A stretch of DNA of 64,000 nucleotides, from NCBI RefSeq assembly GCF_000801105.2, contig NC_079516.1, positions 48,715,265-48,779,264 on the forward strand, in the 5' to 3' direction. Shown in pieces: positions 45,401 to 56,287 of this stretch. This DNA comes from Raphanus sativus. Taxonomy: Eukaryota > Streptophyta > Magnoliopsida > Brassicales > Brassicaceae. Positions within the stretch are counted from its first letter, which is position 1, and every line of letters starts with the position of its first letter. The notes below the pieces were generated by a model. The model saw nothing but the letters and a program-made list of their open reading frames with translations. It had not been told where the DNA came from and did no database searches. A program made the position numbers and the translations under genes.

Positions 45401-46735
45401 TGACTTCGCGAATAAGTGGTGTCGGAGACTTGTATCGAAAGTCTCTCCCTAACGACGATACAAGATTAGGTGGGTATTCCTAACGGTGCTGCAAAGATTA
45501 GGTGGTGAATGTCCTAATGGTGCAGTAAAGGTTAGGTGGATAAGTCCTAATGGTGTAACAAGGGTTAGATGAAGAGTCCCGTTGGTGATTACGGCGGTAC
45601 AAGAGGTGTGCCAGGTTTCGCTGGAGGTTGGAAATCAAGTGTTTATGTGGTACTTGGTTTGAGAGGAGGTTTGTTGTGAATACAAACAAAGTCCCACATT
45701 GGAAGTTTAGACAAATAATGTCTAGTATATAAAGAGATGTCCAACTCTGATTAGTACGAGGCCTTTTGGGATGGAAACCAAAAGTAAATCCATGCGGGCT
45801 TGCCATTAAGGCCCAAAGTGGACAATATCGTACTAATCGGATAAATAGAGTTGGACATAGGCTTTCACAATCCCAACAAGAACACAGCTTACTTAAAAAA
45901 GAAAAGCGAAAAGCTAAAGCATTACCAGAAATGGCAGGAGTAAGGATACCATCGCCAATGACCATACAAGTACCAACAAGAACCAAAACAAGAAGAGCTG
46001 TTTTCCTAGATGTCTTCTCTTCTAACCACCTTTTGGTTTTGGCAGCAAAGGAATGCTCATGAAACGTGGACCGGCTGTAAGTAGTCAGCTCTTCATCAGT
46101 ACGGTGCTGGTTCCTGATTGTTTTCACTTTGGCGTGTCTACAGAGTAATGAATACAGAGCAAAGGTTCCACCTTTTCAATAGAAAATAAATAAAAAAACT
46201 AAGTCAGTAACTAGCAAAGGTGAAAATGCATAAAGATTTGTGATTTTTGGTTTAATACCTTGACCATTGTCATTTGCTTTACATACAACGAAAACATATT
46301 TGAGTAGAGGGATGAGTGTGAGTGAATAGATGATGAGAGACAGAGCTCCAATGATATCTTCAGGATCTTTGATCCCATGAGGGAATGTATTGTAGAAAAC
46401 ATAGAGAGGAGAAGTCCCTAGATCTCCATACACAACACCTAGGCTCTGAAACGAAAGCTGCAGAAGCAGAAGAGCCGAGAATTTCTGCATTAACCAAATC
46501 TAGTTTAGAGACAAGATTTTTTTGTGTGGATATGGTTGTTGTAATAATAAAGGGGATTAGGATGATAAAAGTAGTAAAAATAAACCTTTTCTTTGTACAT
46601 GTTCCTAAGACGACCAGCTTCTTCATCCATAGATTGATCAAGTTTCTGGTCTAAATCCCACATGCTACCTCTCTCATCACTCTCTTCATCAATCTCACCA
46701 CCACCCATTGTTGCTGCTTCTACTCTTGCCGCCAT
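39410..46735 (-). CDS. KUP11: KUP/HAK/KT potassium transporter (KUP11-like), 8 exons, LTR retrotransposon in intron 3
   Basis: Exons in coding order: 46586-46735, 46259-46484, 45926-46171, 41438-41488, 41085-41345, 40826-40993, 39964-40741, 39410-39893. The total is 2364 nt, 787 aa, all GT-AG and in frame. The N-terminus is acidic ([15 protein letters not shown]). Family blocks read [84 protein letters not shown] and [10 protein letters not shown]. About 12 transmembrane helices are followed by a cytosolic C-terminus. It should mediate proton-coupled potassium uptake. Intron 3 is 4437 bp, of which 4338 bp is the retrotransposon plus a 5-bp target duplication, so the original intron was about 94 bp. 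The coding sequence is undamaged. By synteny it is At2g35060. Confidence 0.93.
41541..41747 (+). repeat. Left LTR of the KUP11-intron element
   Basis: 207 bp, TG...CA. It contains an inverted repeat: TGTCCAACTCTGATTAGTAC near 41607 matches the complement of the GTACTAATC...AGAGTTGGACA stretch at about 41698-41727. The LTR RNA could therefore fold into a long hairpin. The TATA box lies near 41595. Confidence 0.93.
44722..45246 (+). repeat. Second, unrelated LTR inside the element, bordered by its own polypurine tract and primer-binding site
   Basis: About 525 bp starting TGTAGTGTTAATGGGCC and ending CCTAACA. It is preceded by a purine tract AAGGTGGAG (44711-44719) and followed by TGGTATCAGAGC (45249-45260), the same tRNA primer-binding motif. 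It has a TATA-like TATATATATAGA near 44924. The flanking 5-mers GAGTT and ATTGG do not match, so it is not a simple solo-LTR insertion. Its sequence is unlike the outer LTRs. Confidence 0.75.
45672..45878 (+). repeat. Right LTR of the KUP11-intron element
   Basis: 207 bp. It differs from the left LTR at two positions by eye: CTAGTATA against CTCGTATA, and TCCCAACA against TCCTAACA. It is followed directly by the AGAAC target duplication. Confidence 0.93.
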
Positions 46736-49226
46736 TTTTTTCAACTCTCAGTAAAATCTATATATGTATCCTTTTCAAAAGCTCAGATCTTTACAACAAA
46801 ACTTCAAGCAAAACAATAAAAGTGGAAGACTTTCACAAACACAAAAACAGATTTTTTCAAGAAGACAGGAGAGTGCTTAAAAGAGGGAATGTCGTAAGAG
46901 CTGCTACTTCTTGCCAGATTGACAAAAAAGAGATGGGAGTGAACAGTGAAGAAGAAGACTCCTTGTAAAATTGACAAAGAGACAAAAGAAGATCAGGAAG
47001 ATGTAACAATCAAAAAAAGTATCAAACAAAGAATATTCGAAAAATCAATTTTTTCATACAGGGAACCATTCACAATTAAACACTTTTGCTTACCTTTTAA
47101 AACAGAGAAATCTTAAATATTATGTGGATGATAAACACAAAGAGAGACAATGAAACTCTTTGAACAGAAAAAGAGAAGTTGTCTTTTCATAAGAAAATAG
47201 ATGATTCTCACGTTATGGAAGGTTTGCTGTATGTGGGTCCTGTTTGATTCAGGACCATTGAAGTTACCAGAAGGAAAAGAAAGCTCTCAACTTTCACTCA
47301 GAATTGAGAGAAAAGCCAGAGACTTTGCCTTCTCTCTTTCTCCGCAAAACAGAGAGTAAAGAAGGCAAAGTTTTTTTTTTTTGCTAAGAAAGCAAAGTTA
47401 TGTGTTGAGAGAGAGAATATACACATAGATATATGATGATTATGATCTCTGACAGAATGAACATGGAGAGAATTATAAAAATAATATTAGCATCAAATAA
47501 TCATAGTCCATTTCGTTTAAATGTGTATTGGAATTATCGAACAACTATTTTTAATTAGTTGTATTATTGTATGTACTCAGATTGAAAAGTACACTACTTT
47601 ACGCACGCACACACGTACAAAAAGGACTCTTACATAGGGGAAAAAGTACATTACTTTAAAAAACAGTGTTAAACCAGATAAATTTAGTTTCTCTTATTAT
47701 AAGTTATAACTAATTAATTATTTATTTACAATTATTTTAAGATCCAAATTATTTTCTTCTAATCATCATGAAACTAATAATGCTTTCAGGAACAGTTGAC
47801 AAAATAATAGATAAAGTATATTCTAATGTAACGGTCATAGAACTTTTATTTACCCTTAAAAAGGACGAAGATTATTTTTTGCCAAACGTGATTCTTGATT
47901 AGCATGTCAGAGAATCAATTTTGGAACTGTAATTAGATAATTAGATAACTTAAAAGGACAATTCAATCAAGGTACTACTCAATAATCAAATATTGGATCC
48001 GTTCTAATTTTCTTTTTAGCTTTATATACACATCTCGATCTAATTACCCAACATGTTCAAGAAAAAAATTATTCTTCATATTTTTCTTATTTTTTGAAAA
48101 AGGGATTTTCATGTTAAAATTGCTGTAAGATTAAAGGCTTTCTTTATTTATTTTTTTTGTCTCGTCAATCAACATCTCATGTTTTAGACCAAGCTGATGA
48201 TTGTATAGGTAACTGATTTACATTCCAATATAATTGCATATTATCAACAAAAGAAAATTAGTTGAACCAACCATAAAATAACCTCAAAAGACTTTTTTCT
48301 AGAACAACTAAACTAAATTTTTAAACCCTCATTAGTTACTTTTTTTATAAAGGTAACTTGCTTCACATGCTTTAACCAGCTAGGTTTCAATACAACTCAA
48401 TGTCTTTATGATTCTGTCACGGCAATCTTCTTTATTTCATTACTTGGTTTGCATTGGTTACTGTTTCTCAGATGTTAATTTTATACTATATCTGGAAAGA
48501 GCGAACTGATAAGAGTTACCATCTAACAGATAAGCTTGTTCAGATCAAACTCAGCATCTGGTAACACAAATTCCCCACGCCTTTGTGACCTCTTCCGACC
48601 CTAGTTTCTAAGCACACATGACTCACGTTTAGCTCGATTATTTTTTCTTCTAAAAACTCTGAGAATTCTTTTTTTTTCCTCAATTTCTTTTCCAGTCCAT
48701 GTAAATTGTATTTTGTGGAGTACTTATATTTAAAACTTGAAAACAGTGAATGTTGAAATTTGTTTTGAATGATCCTATTGTTTTCAAAACAATTGGTTTG
48801 AGCTCTCGTGTGGACGTTTACCCATGAAAAACATTGACCTGGTAAGTGAAAGCAATTTGTCCATTTCGAGTACGTTAACGCTATCTGATCTCATCGCACT
48901 TGCCATTTTTAGCAACTGAATTTATTGAATAAGTCGTATGTATTATATATATCACACCCTGATTTTGATATCTTGGCACTTGCAGTAGAAAAATGATATC
49001 GAGTAACAACTAGGTCTGTTAACTCCACCACGATAATGGTTTTTAAACAATGAAAAGAACTGAAGTACATTGAATCAAAATCAAACACCTTACATAATAC
49101 CTACCATAACAAATACTTTATAATATCACTGAAAAATCGAATAAACTTGGATATGCTTACCATATAATATTCTTTGAAAAAGCGTGACACTAGTTAAAAG
49201 ATAGAGAATCACGATGGGAAGTTATA
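46736..49226. other. KUP11 upstream region and intergenic DNA; no gene seen
   Basis: The A-rich, AG-rich DNA to about 47450 is probably KUP11 leader and promoter; any leader intron cannot be fixed. The remainder is AT-rich without supported coding regions or recognised elements. Confidence 0.5.
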
Positions 49227-49480
49227 CACTCTCTGTTTCAATATAAGCTGTGTTTAATTCTTTTGCATATAAATAAATTAAAAAATATAATTTTTTATAC
49301 AGATCATCATGATTATATAAAAATATCATTAAATAAAATTAGTTCAATAAATAAAAATACAATATTTTGTAAATAGTGTTTCAAATGATATTAAATTTTA
49401 TGCAGAATAACGAGAACATCAACTATTTCCTAACAAAATTACTTTTTAAATACTAATTAAAATGATATTTAGGGAGGAAG
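49227..49480. mobile_element. Degenerate Stowaway-like MITE
   Basis: The left end CACTCTCTGTTTCAATATAA and right end (reverse-complemented) CTTCCTCCCTAAATATCAT resemble a decayed CTCCCTCCGTTTC terminus pair. TA lies on both sides (49225-49226, 49481-49482). The ends are much more diverged than in the two 239-bp copies. Non-coding. Confidence 0.4.
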
Positions 49481-49603
49481 TACAATAAAAGATAATTGCA
49501 TTATCTTAGAATCAAACATCCCTAGTGAACAGTGATGCAGTTTTCTTTCTTTCTGCCGGTTACTATATTGGAGTACATTTTTCAGATCTGTGAGTTTATC
49601 TAT

Positions 49604-50691
49604 GGCCATGTTCGTTTCATGATCTGGACGCGGCATCCAGACGCAGACGCGGACCGATGTTCGTTTGATGCTAAATAGAGGTTAAATTGGACGCATCATC
49701 CAGATATATTTTCATAACTCATCCATATATTTCAGGATTTCTAGATGAGATTTTTAAACGTTTCCAAAAACACTAAACTCATCCAAAAGTGTAAAAAGTC
49801 GATAATATCCTTAATTTATTCTAAAAATTAAAAAAAAATTATCTGATTTCTAAAGCTAATTTTTTTCTCGCCGCCAAAGCTAATTTTACAGAAAAATCAA
49901 GTTTTCCTGCCAAAATCGAAAACCGAGTTTTCGGCCAAAACCAGAAAATAGAATTTTTCGGCCAAAATCCGAAAACCGAGTTTTCCCACCAAAACTAAAA
50001 ATCAAGTTTTCCCGCCAAAACCGGAAAACCGAGCTTTTCGGCCAAAAACCGAATTTTTCCGCCAAAACCCAAAAACCGAGTTTTCCCTCCAAAACCCGAA
50101 AATTGAGTTTTCCCGCCAAAACTAAAAAATCGACTCGGCCAAACCCAGAAAATCGAGTTTTTTGCCAAAACCGGAAAACCAAGTTTTTCGGCTAAAACCC
50201 GAAAACCGAGTTTTCCCGCCAAAACCAAAAAAAACTGAGTTTTCCCGCCAAAACCGAAAAATCGAGTTTTCTTGCCAAAACCAAAAAATCGTGTTTTCCC
50301 GCCAAAACCGGAAAACCGAGTTTTCCCGCTAAAACCGAAAAACTGGGTTTTATAAAAAATGAAAAATTGAATTTAATGTTCATTTTTATTTATCTCTATT
50401 TTATTTGTAATTAAACATTTTTTTTTACAAGTTAGTTTTACTTTTAGATATAGTTATATATATGTTTAGACCAAAAAAAAATAAAGAATTTTTGATCATT
50501 TGACATAAAATTCATCCAGATACAAAAATACAGAATACAAAACGAACATAACTTCATCTAGATACAGTTTCGAGACGCATGATCCCAAATTTACAGAATC
50601 GCAAACGAACGATATTTGATTGCTGCATCCAGTTACTTCGCATAGATGCCGCGTCTGGCATTCTCATCTAGTTTACAAAACGAACAGGGCC
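49604..50691. mobile_element. Terminal-inverted-repeat DNA element, about 1.09 kb, with an internal minisatellite
   Basis: The left end is GGCCATGTTCGTTTCA and the right end, reverse-complemented, is GGCCCTGTTCGTTTTG. Subterminal inverted copies of GACGCGGCATC and several CATCCAGA/CATCTAGAT motifs support a transposase-binding arrangement. Candidate TAT duplications flank it (49601-49603, 50692-50694) but are short. The middle is an 18-unit minisatellite. No transposase is present. The superfamily (hAT-like or other) is unresolved. Confidence 0.6.
49899..50350. repeat. 27-bp minisatellite, about 18 units
   Basis: Units such as GAGTTTTCCCGCCAAAACCG followed by AAAAATC repeat with small length changes (23-29 bp, mostly 27). 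Because 27 is nine codons, several minus-strand frames stay open and spell repeats like VLAGKLGF. These are by-products of the repeat and not proteins. Confidence 0.9.
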
Positions 50692-53458
50692 TATATTGTT
50701 TATTATTAGTTATACATCTATTATCTCACACGTATATTCCACTACGTTGCATTCACACATGTATCTATCTAGCTTACACACTTGGATTCCAAAACAACAT
50801 AGTGGCCTGGCGTGTGCATTATCGCAATCTATAATGAATCCATTAATCAAATCGCGAACGGAAATCTATCCACGACGATACATATAAAAATAAGATTTTG
50901 TTTTTGCTATATAATCAAATGTCATGATTATATACCAAAGGACCAAAACATAGATAACCACTTATCAATGTATCATAAATAATATCCTAAATAATCAGGA
51001 ACTCAATTTCAGACTAATTGCGGTAGCATGATGATAAACTGGGATATACACACATTTATGATTTCGAACTATCCCTTTTTCATGGAAAAAGATAATAACA
51101 ATGTCAATTCAGCTATGAGCCATGTAAAATCATGTGATAGGTGCACCCACGTGGCTGTATGCTAAATATAAACATTACGACAGCTGGTACGGTTAACCCT
51201 ATGATGTATGTTGTGGAATGTGGTCCTTTGTCCAAAACACATACGAGTCCAAGGTTTTTTTGGGTTCAAGTACTTGTATTTGTTGGCTTCATGAGAACCA
51301 CAAGTAAACATCTTTTATCTATATAGATCTCACATATTCTCGTGTTTACTAGAATTATATAACAGAGTTATCAAATTATTTTGCTAGTTTGGTATACCTT
51401 GATAGAACCGTATTTTATAAACTACGGATTACTGAATATGGTAAAGAATAAAAATGATAAAACTATACCAAAGAGTAAGAAAAATATGATACAACTGCAG
51501 AGGCGAGATATTATCTCTTTCCTTAACTCAAAATACGTCCCGTAGTGCTACAGTTCGATAACGTAATGAGTCCTAGGATACAACTGCAAACAATCTTCTG
51601 AATTTGCGTCACTCTATCAGAAGCCTGACGAAACTAGTTTTGTGTTGTACTCTCAGACACAAAAGAAAAAATAAAACATAACTATTCAAGAGAATTTTGT
51701 TGTTGCTCATATCAATGTGTTCGTGTGTGTATCACAATATGGAGAGTAGTGGGTTTTATAAACTTTTCCAGAAGCAAAGACCACAAAACGTTACGACATT
51801 GATTCCTGTAATTAATATGAATCAACCATTATGACATTGTCAAAACAACCATAATGACATAGTCAAAAAACGTTTTTGATATAAAAAAAAGATATTTACG
51901 ATTTCTTTAATTACTAAATAATTTAAGACAATCACTAAATTGATTTGAATTCGGTTACAATAACAAAAAGACGGTTATAGTCCGTTGACCAAATTTCAAA
52001 CTCAATTCCAAATTTATTTTGGTTAACTCGGTTTTGTGCACACACATTTCAACCGATATATCTTTCCAGAAATATACTATAGTATATTCATACTTCTCCA
52101 TATATAAACAAGAGGATTCACACCTCATATTTTATGTTGGACATTTACTAGTTTTTAAACATAGTCAAATATTCAAGCTTAGAAGCTTTCCAAGTCAATG
52201 ACTTTGGACCAACATTTTTTATTCAAACGAACTTTGTTTTTGACATATTAATACACTACTCCATAGTGTTTGTCAACCATTCAGTTATCCGACGAACGTC
52301 TTCGCCCGGAAAACTTACCGAAAATGGTCTAAAACCATCTCGTCAAAAAACGAGTTCCAACATACCTTACATATATTGGTAGAGATGTAGCACGCAATAC
52401 CTACTCGCTATACATTATATTGTACTGTTGCTTTCAGGTCTGCTCCAAAATACGGCAAAACCATACTAATTCAAAGAGCTAGTTTTGGGTTCAGTCTATT
52501 AAAATATTAGTACTGAATTCTCAAAATTTAAGAATTGATACATATAAACTTTAAAATTCCCTTTTTTATCTTTTTTTTTTGTTTATGGCTCCCAAGATTT
52601 GAGAGCTATATATATGATGTTCCTCTTCTAAGTTCTAACCACAGTTTGCCAATGATCCCAAACCAACGGCCCTAGTGTTGAACAAATTTGACATACATGG
52701 GAGCTTCACGTGACCACTCTGCTGGGCCAGAAGTTTCCCAACACTAGTTAACCGAAGACCAGTAATGTTCGATGAGTACATAACGTTAGCTTAGACTTAT
52801 GTAGTGTTTACTTTTTGTCTGAAAATGCGACCAAACATATACCTTTAATAATTTTCTGAAAATCAAATAATTTACATACGTCCAAATTATTTTTGGCCCA
52901 TGATATCAAAAGGAATAAGACCCTTATCCCAATTAACTTAGGAGACATAATAATTAAAATTGAAAACTCTTTTAGTATTTTTTTAAAATACATGTATTCA
53001 TGGCATTGTGTATTTATTCGTACGTGTTGTCGTTTTCGAAGCTGCAACTATTTTTGTCATCATATGTGATGACTGATTCATGCATGGTATGATGGAAAAT
53101 CACATCGGACTTTTATAAGACTGGGCGTGATTTAAATGGTGGTGAATGACCAATGTACCAGCAACAGTATCATTGCATATCTCTAGAATTCAACATTGAT
53201 ACGTATATATTGAGATATAATATGATATCGATAAAGACACATGTATGTACGCTTCTTCAGATGCATTTTATTGATTTTATTCGACTTTTTCTTATTGATT
53301 CATCTGTGTACTGACCATTCAATTATCCGGAAATATTCTGAGAATGTATTTTAAATTGACAGAAATATAATTTAGGATTATTTGAACGTGTACCCTAAAA
53401 CATCAGACGAACTACGTAGAGTGTTTCTAGTTAAATTCACTTAATATTCACATTGTAA
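50692..53458. other. Intergenic; no gene or recognised element
   Basis: AT-rich DNA. I looked for tRNA boxes, inverted repeats, LTR signatures and conserved peptide blocks and found nothing I can support. The slightly less AT-rich patch at about 51490-51660 remains unassigned. Confidence 0.5.
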
Positions 53459-53473
53459 ACGACTATTTACTAT

Positions 53474-54468
53474 AGAATCTCTCTCTCATCAAAAAGCTCT
53501 CTTCCATCTCTGTAAAAGTTTCATAAGATCTGCGTTCCAGGCCGGCGGTGTGGGCTCCTATAGCCACCGTCGGTCTGTTTTCTCTTTCGTTTTCTCTTGT
53601 TTTCCTTGTCTGTTTCTCTGTGTCTATTGGCTTTTTGTTGATAGTGAGCAAATCTAAATCTAGATCTTCAGATCTGGAGGCTCTCTTTGAGCGTCGGTGT
53701 TGGTGGTTTAGACATTCGGCATGCCTTTCCCTCTGGCTGTTTGTCGGTTCTGTCCTCTTCTACTTTTCCGATGGGTTTCATGTCGGTGGATCCTTGGATT
53801 TCCCTTGATTGCTCTTTGGGCATCAAAGTCATCCTCTTTTTCACCGCTGATGCTCCTCCTTACTCTGCATGTGCGTTCTTATGGTTCTGATAGTAATGTT
53901 ACGCCTTGGTCGGGAGGAAGCGCGTCTCCTTGTTCTCGTAAGCATCGGATTGATCCTTGAGTTTGATCTTCATCTTCTGTTTCTTAGCAAGGGATCTCCG
54001 GCTAGTTCTCAAGGATATGTGAACTTCGGCTCTGCATCTAGTCGCTAGGAGATTGAATGTTAAAAACCATGTCTCTTCATCTCCTGGTTTGTATCTCCGC
54101 TTCATCCTCGTGGCTCATGAATAAGTCTTCAGAGCAGTATAAAGAGGTGCGGATTTGATTCTACCAAATAAAGCTTGACTGCGGATGTGTTCTTATTATT
54201 CCTCTCTTCCTTGGTTGTTTATATTGCTTGTGAATCTTATGGTTTGATTTAGAATTTGCTTCTGTTCTCACAATAGCCATGTTCTTATGTTGTTCGTTCT
54301 AGTTTCCAGAAAATCAGTTTGATTTTGCTGGCTTTTATTTTCAGAGGATGTTATGTATCCTGCTGACCTTAGCTTCTGGGGGTTCTGTTAAACTCGCCGG
54401 CGTAATGTAATACCGATGTATTTTCTCTCGATGTTATCAATGAAATCCTCTAGTGTTTAAAAAAAAAA
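53474..54468 (+). mobile_element. Poly(A) retroposon, about 1 kb, Sadhu-like candidate, 15-bp target duplication
   Basis: A perfect ACGACTATTTACTAT lies at 53459-53473 and 54469-54483. The insert ends in a run of As, preceded by an RNA-3'-end-like tail (ATGTTATCAATGAAATCCTC). It is GC-richer than its surroundings, has no intron-like gaps and no long conserved frame. Poly(A), long target duplications and a length near 1 kb without coding capacity match what I recall of Sadhu non-autonomous retroposons, mobilised by LINE enzymes. A processed pseudogene of a non-coding or fast-evolving RNA is the alternative. Confidence 0.75.
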
Positions 54469-54542
54469 ACGACTATTTACTATTTTTTTCTTTTTGCGCA
54501 AACCAAACTTGATTACTTAAAGAAACATACAAAGGGGGTACT

Positions 54543-54782
54543 TCACTCATCCACAGATGGAGAGTTAATTAGGGAACCCAAAGCTGATTTCGCAAGAGTA
54601 TTACCCACACGAGGGATAAAATAAAAGGAAATACAGCTAAAAGAGTTGGATAGAGAATGAATATCAAAGAGAAATACTTGAATCCAGACATGGTTTTTCT
54701 TGGTGTTCGGAAGAGTGACTAGACTTTTAGAGTCAGAGAAGACCCGAAGGGAGTCTATTCCACGCATGATCGCTGAGATCAT
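54543..54782 (-). pseudogene. 5'-truncated LINE relic: RNase H-like (RVT_3-type) C-terminal fragment
   Basis: The 79-aa fragment has the pattern of plant RNase H-like domains found at LINE C-termini: LRVFSDSKSLVTL, a spacer, LFDIHSLSNSFSCISFYFIP, then PRVGNTLAKSALGSL. It stops at 54543. About 50 bp later on the same strand an A-rich tail (AAAAAGAAAAAAA, plus-strand T run at 54484-54496) follows. The N-terminal catalytic residues and all reverse-transcriptase sequence are absent, as expected for a 5'-truncated insertion. Confidence 0.6.
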
Positions 54783-54812
54783 GATTAACTTCGATCTTTT
54801 AGTTGATCAGAT

Positions 54813-54870
54813 AAAAGACGGTTTTTAACTTTACTTAATTTTTAACTAAAAAGGTTAAAAACCATCTTTT
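54813..54870. repeat. Near-perfect inverted repeat (hairpin)
   Basis: AAAAGACGGTTTTTAAC (54813-54829) pairs with GTTAAAAACCATCTTTT (54854-54870), 16 of 17 positions, with a 24-nt loop. It is probably the core of a small palindromic transposon. The sequence from here to 55182 holds nothing else I can support. Confidence 0.6.
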
Positions 54871-56287
54871 AAATAAAAAAATATAAAAGCTGTCTCTTAA
54901 TTGAAAAATATAATAGAACTAAAAAAAATCAAATCACGAGTTAAAAATCTCGGTTAAAAGAACGGGATTAATCATTTGCGGTCTTTAATGCCAATGCCTC
55001 TGTTATTAAGTTACTTAAAATTGTACTATATTGTACCATCGACTTGGGATATATTTTAAAATCAATAATCGTGCTTACTTTTTACCAAAAAAAAAAGTAA
55101 TCGTGCTTACTCCATTTTTTTCCTCTCACTGAATTATTGGTGATTGTACTGGTGTGTGATAATTAACGATTAGTCAATTTAATCTATACTATTAAAACAG
55201 AAGGCCCTTTTTTGAGGTATCCTTCTGTTTCAACGGTATTTACTATTTCATGCCATTTAGTTATTTATAAGCTATGTTTTTATTTGATGATCTTTTACTT
55301 AAACAAAAAAACAATTTCTTTAAATATATGTTACTGTAATTCAGGTAGAACAGTTCTACTCAATATAATTTAAACTAAAGCATATACACGTACTAAACTA
55401 TGTAAACCTACAACACGCAAACTATCATTATATGAACCAAGATTTGAATGTCAACAACTGAACCCACCAAATCTAAACATAAACCATCATGTATAAGTAT
55501 TTAAAACTAATATTTATTCATCGACATCAAACATAGTTCTCGAATTAACCCATGTCGATACAATTAAATTGTATATCTTAAAACATATATTAAATATATA
55601 CGTATATCATCAAACATGTTATATGTAGAAATCATCATATCACATCAAACACTAGCTTATATATAATAATCGAACATGTTATATGTTTAAAATTATTTTT
55701 CTAACAAGATAAGCAACAAAAAATGAAAAACAAGATATTATATTATTGTTATAGATATCCAATGGAAAAAATCTCGGGATTTGTTAATATTAGTTACAAT
55801 TAAAATAATTTTGGTTAAAAAGTCCATGTCAAAAAATAATACAATTTTTAATTATTGTTAGTGGGAATGAAAAGGAATCAAAAAGTTAGGAATACACCAA
55901 TAAAATATTTTTGCAAATTCGAAATATATTAACTTCATCAGATCATGTTTTTAGAGAATATTTTGTGTATTTAACAAACAAAAAATATCTGTAAATATAT
56001 TATATGCTCTAGAATATTCTTCATATATTCAGTTTATTACTTGGCATATTGAGAAACCTAATATACCTTCGACCAAATCCTATAAATATAGACCAAACCA
56101 TATCGACTAACCATCCTAAAACAAAACTTCTTAGCATGATTCACCAGAGCTGTAGGTTCAAGAGAGCATAGGTCGTGAAAAACTACATATATTAATTTTC
56201 TATGAAAGAATATATTACATAAGCACTCGCCTTATCTTTTCTTTTTAAACACAAGCACTCACCTTATCTAACTCTCTTTATTTACAG

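Larger units (their letters stand above)
41541..45878 (+). mobile_element. Non-autonomous LTR retrotransposon, 4338 bp, in KUP11 intron 3
   Basis: Two 207-bp LTRs (41541-41747 and 45672-45878) start TGTTGTGAAT and end in AACA. They differ at only two positions. The target duplication is AGAAC at 41536-41540 and 45879-45883. A primer-binding site complementary to initiator-Met tRNA (TGGTATCAGAGC, 41750-41761) follows the left LTR. A polypurine tract GAGAGGAGG (45661-45669) precedes the right LTR. The LTR carries TATATAAAG at 41595. No gag, protease, integrase or reverse-transcriptase frame exists, so it depends on another element. Its interior includes a second LTR (44722-45246). It is antisense to KUP11. 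Confidence 0.95.

Noticed and set aside
45498..46127. 209-codon minus-strand frame joining KUP11 exon 3 to the retrotransposon LTR
   Set aside because: Only the part above 45926 is KUP11 coding sequence. The rest is unspliced intron and LTR read-through. A near-identical LTR translation recurs at 41424-41675 fused to exon 4.
49860..50350. Possible CRISPR-like array
   Set aside because: The units are contiguous with no unique spacers, and this is a plant nuclear minisatellite.
49886..50383. Several overlapping minus-strand frames with VLAGKLGF repeats
   Set aside because: They result from a 27-bp minisatellite open in more than one frame, with no start context, conservation or gene structure.
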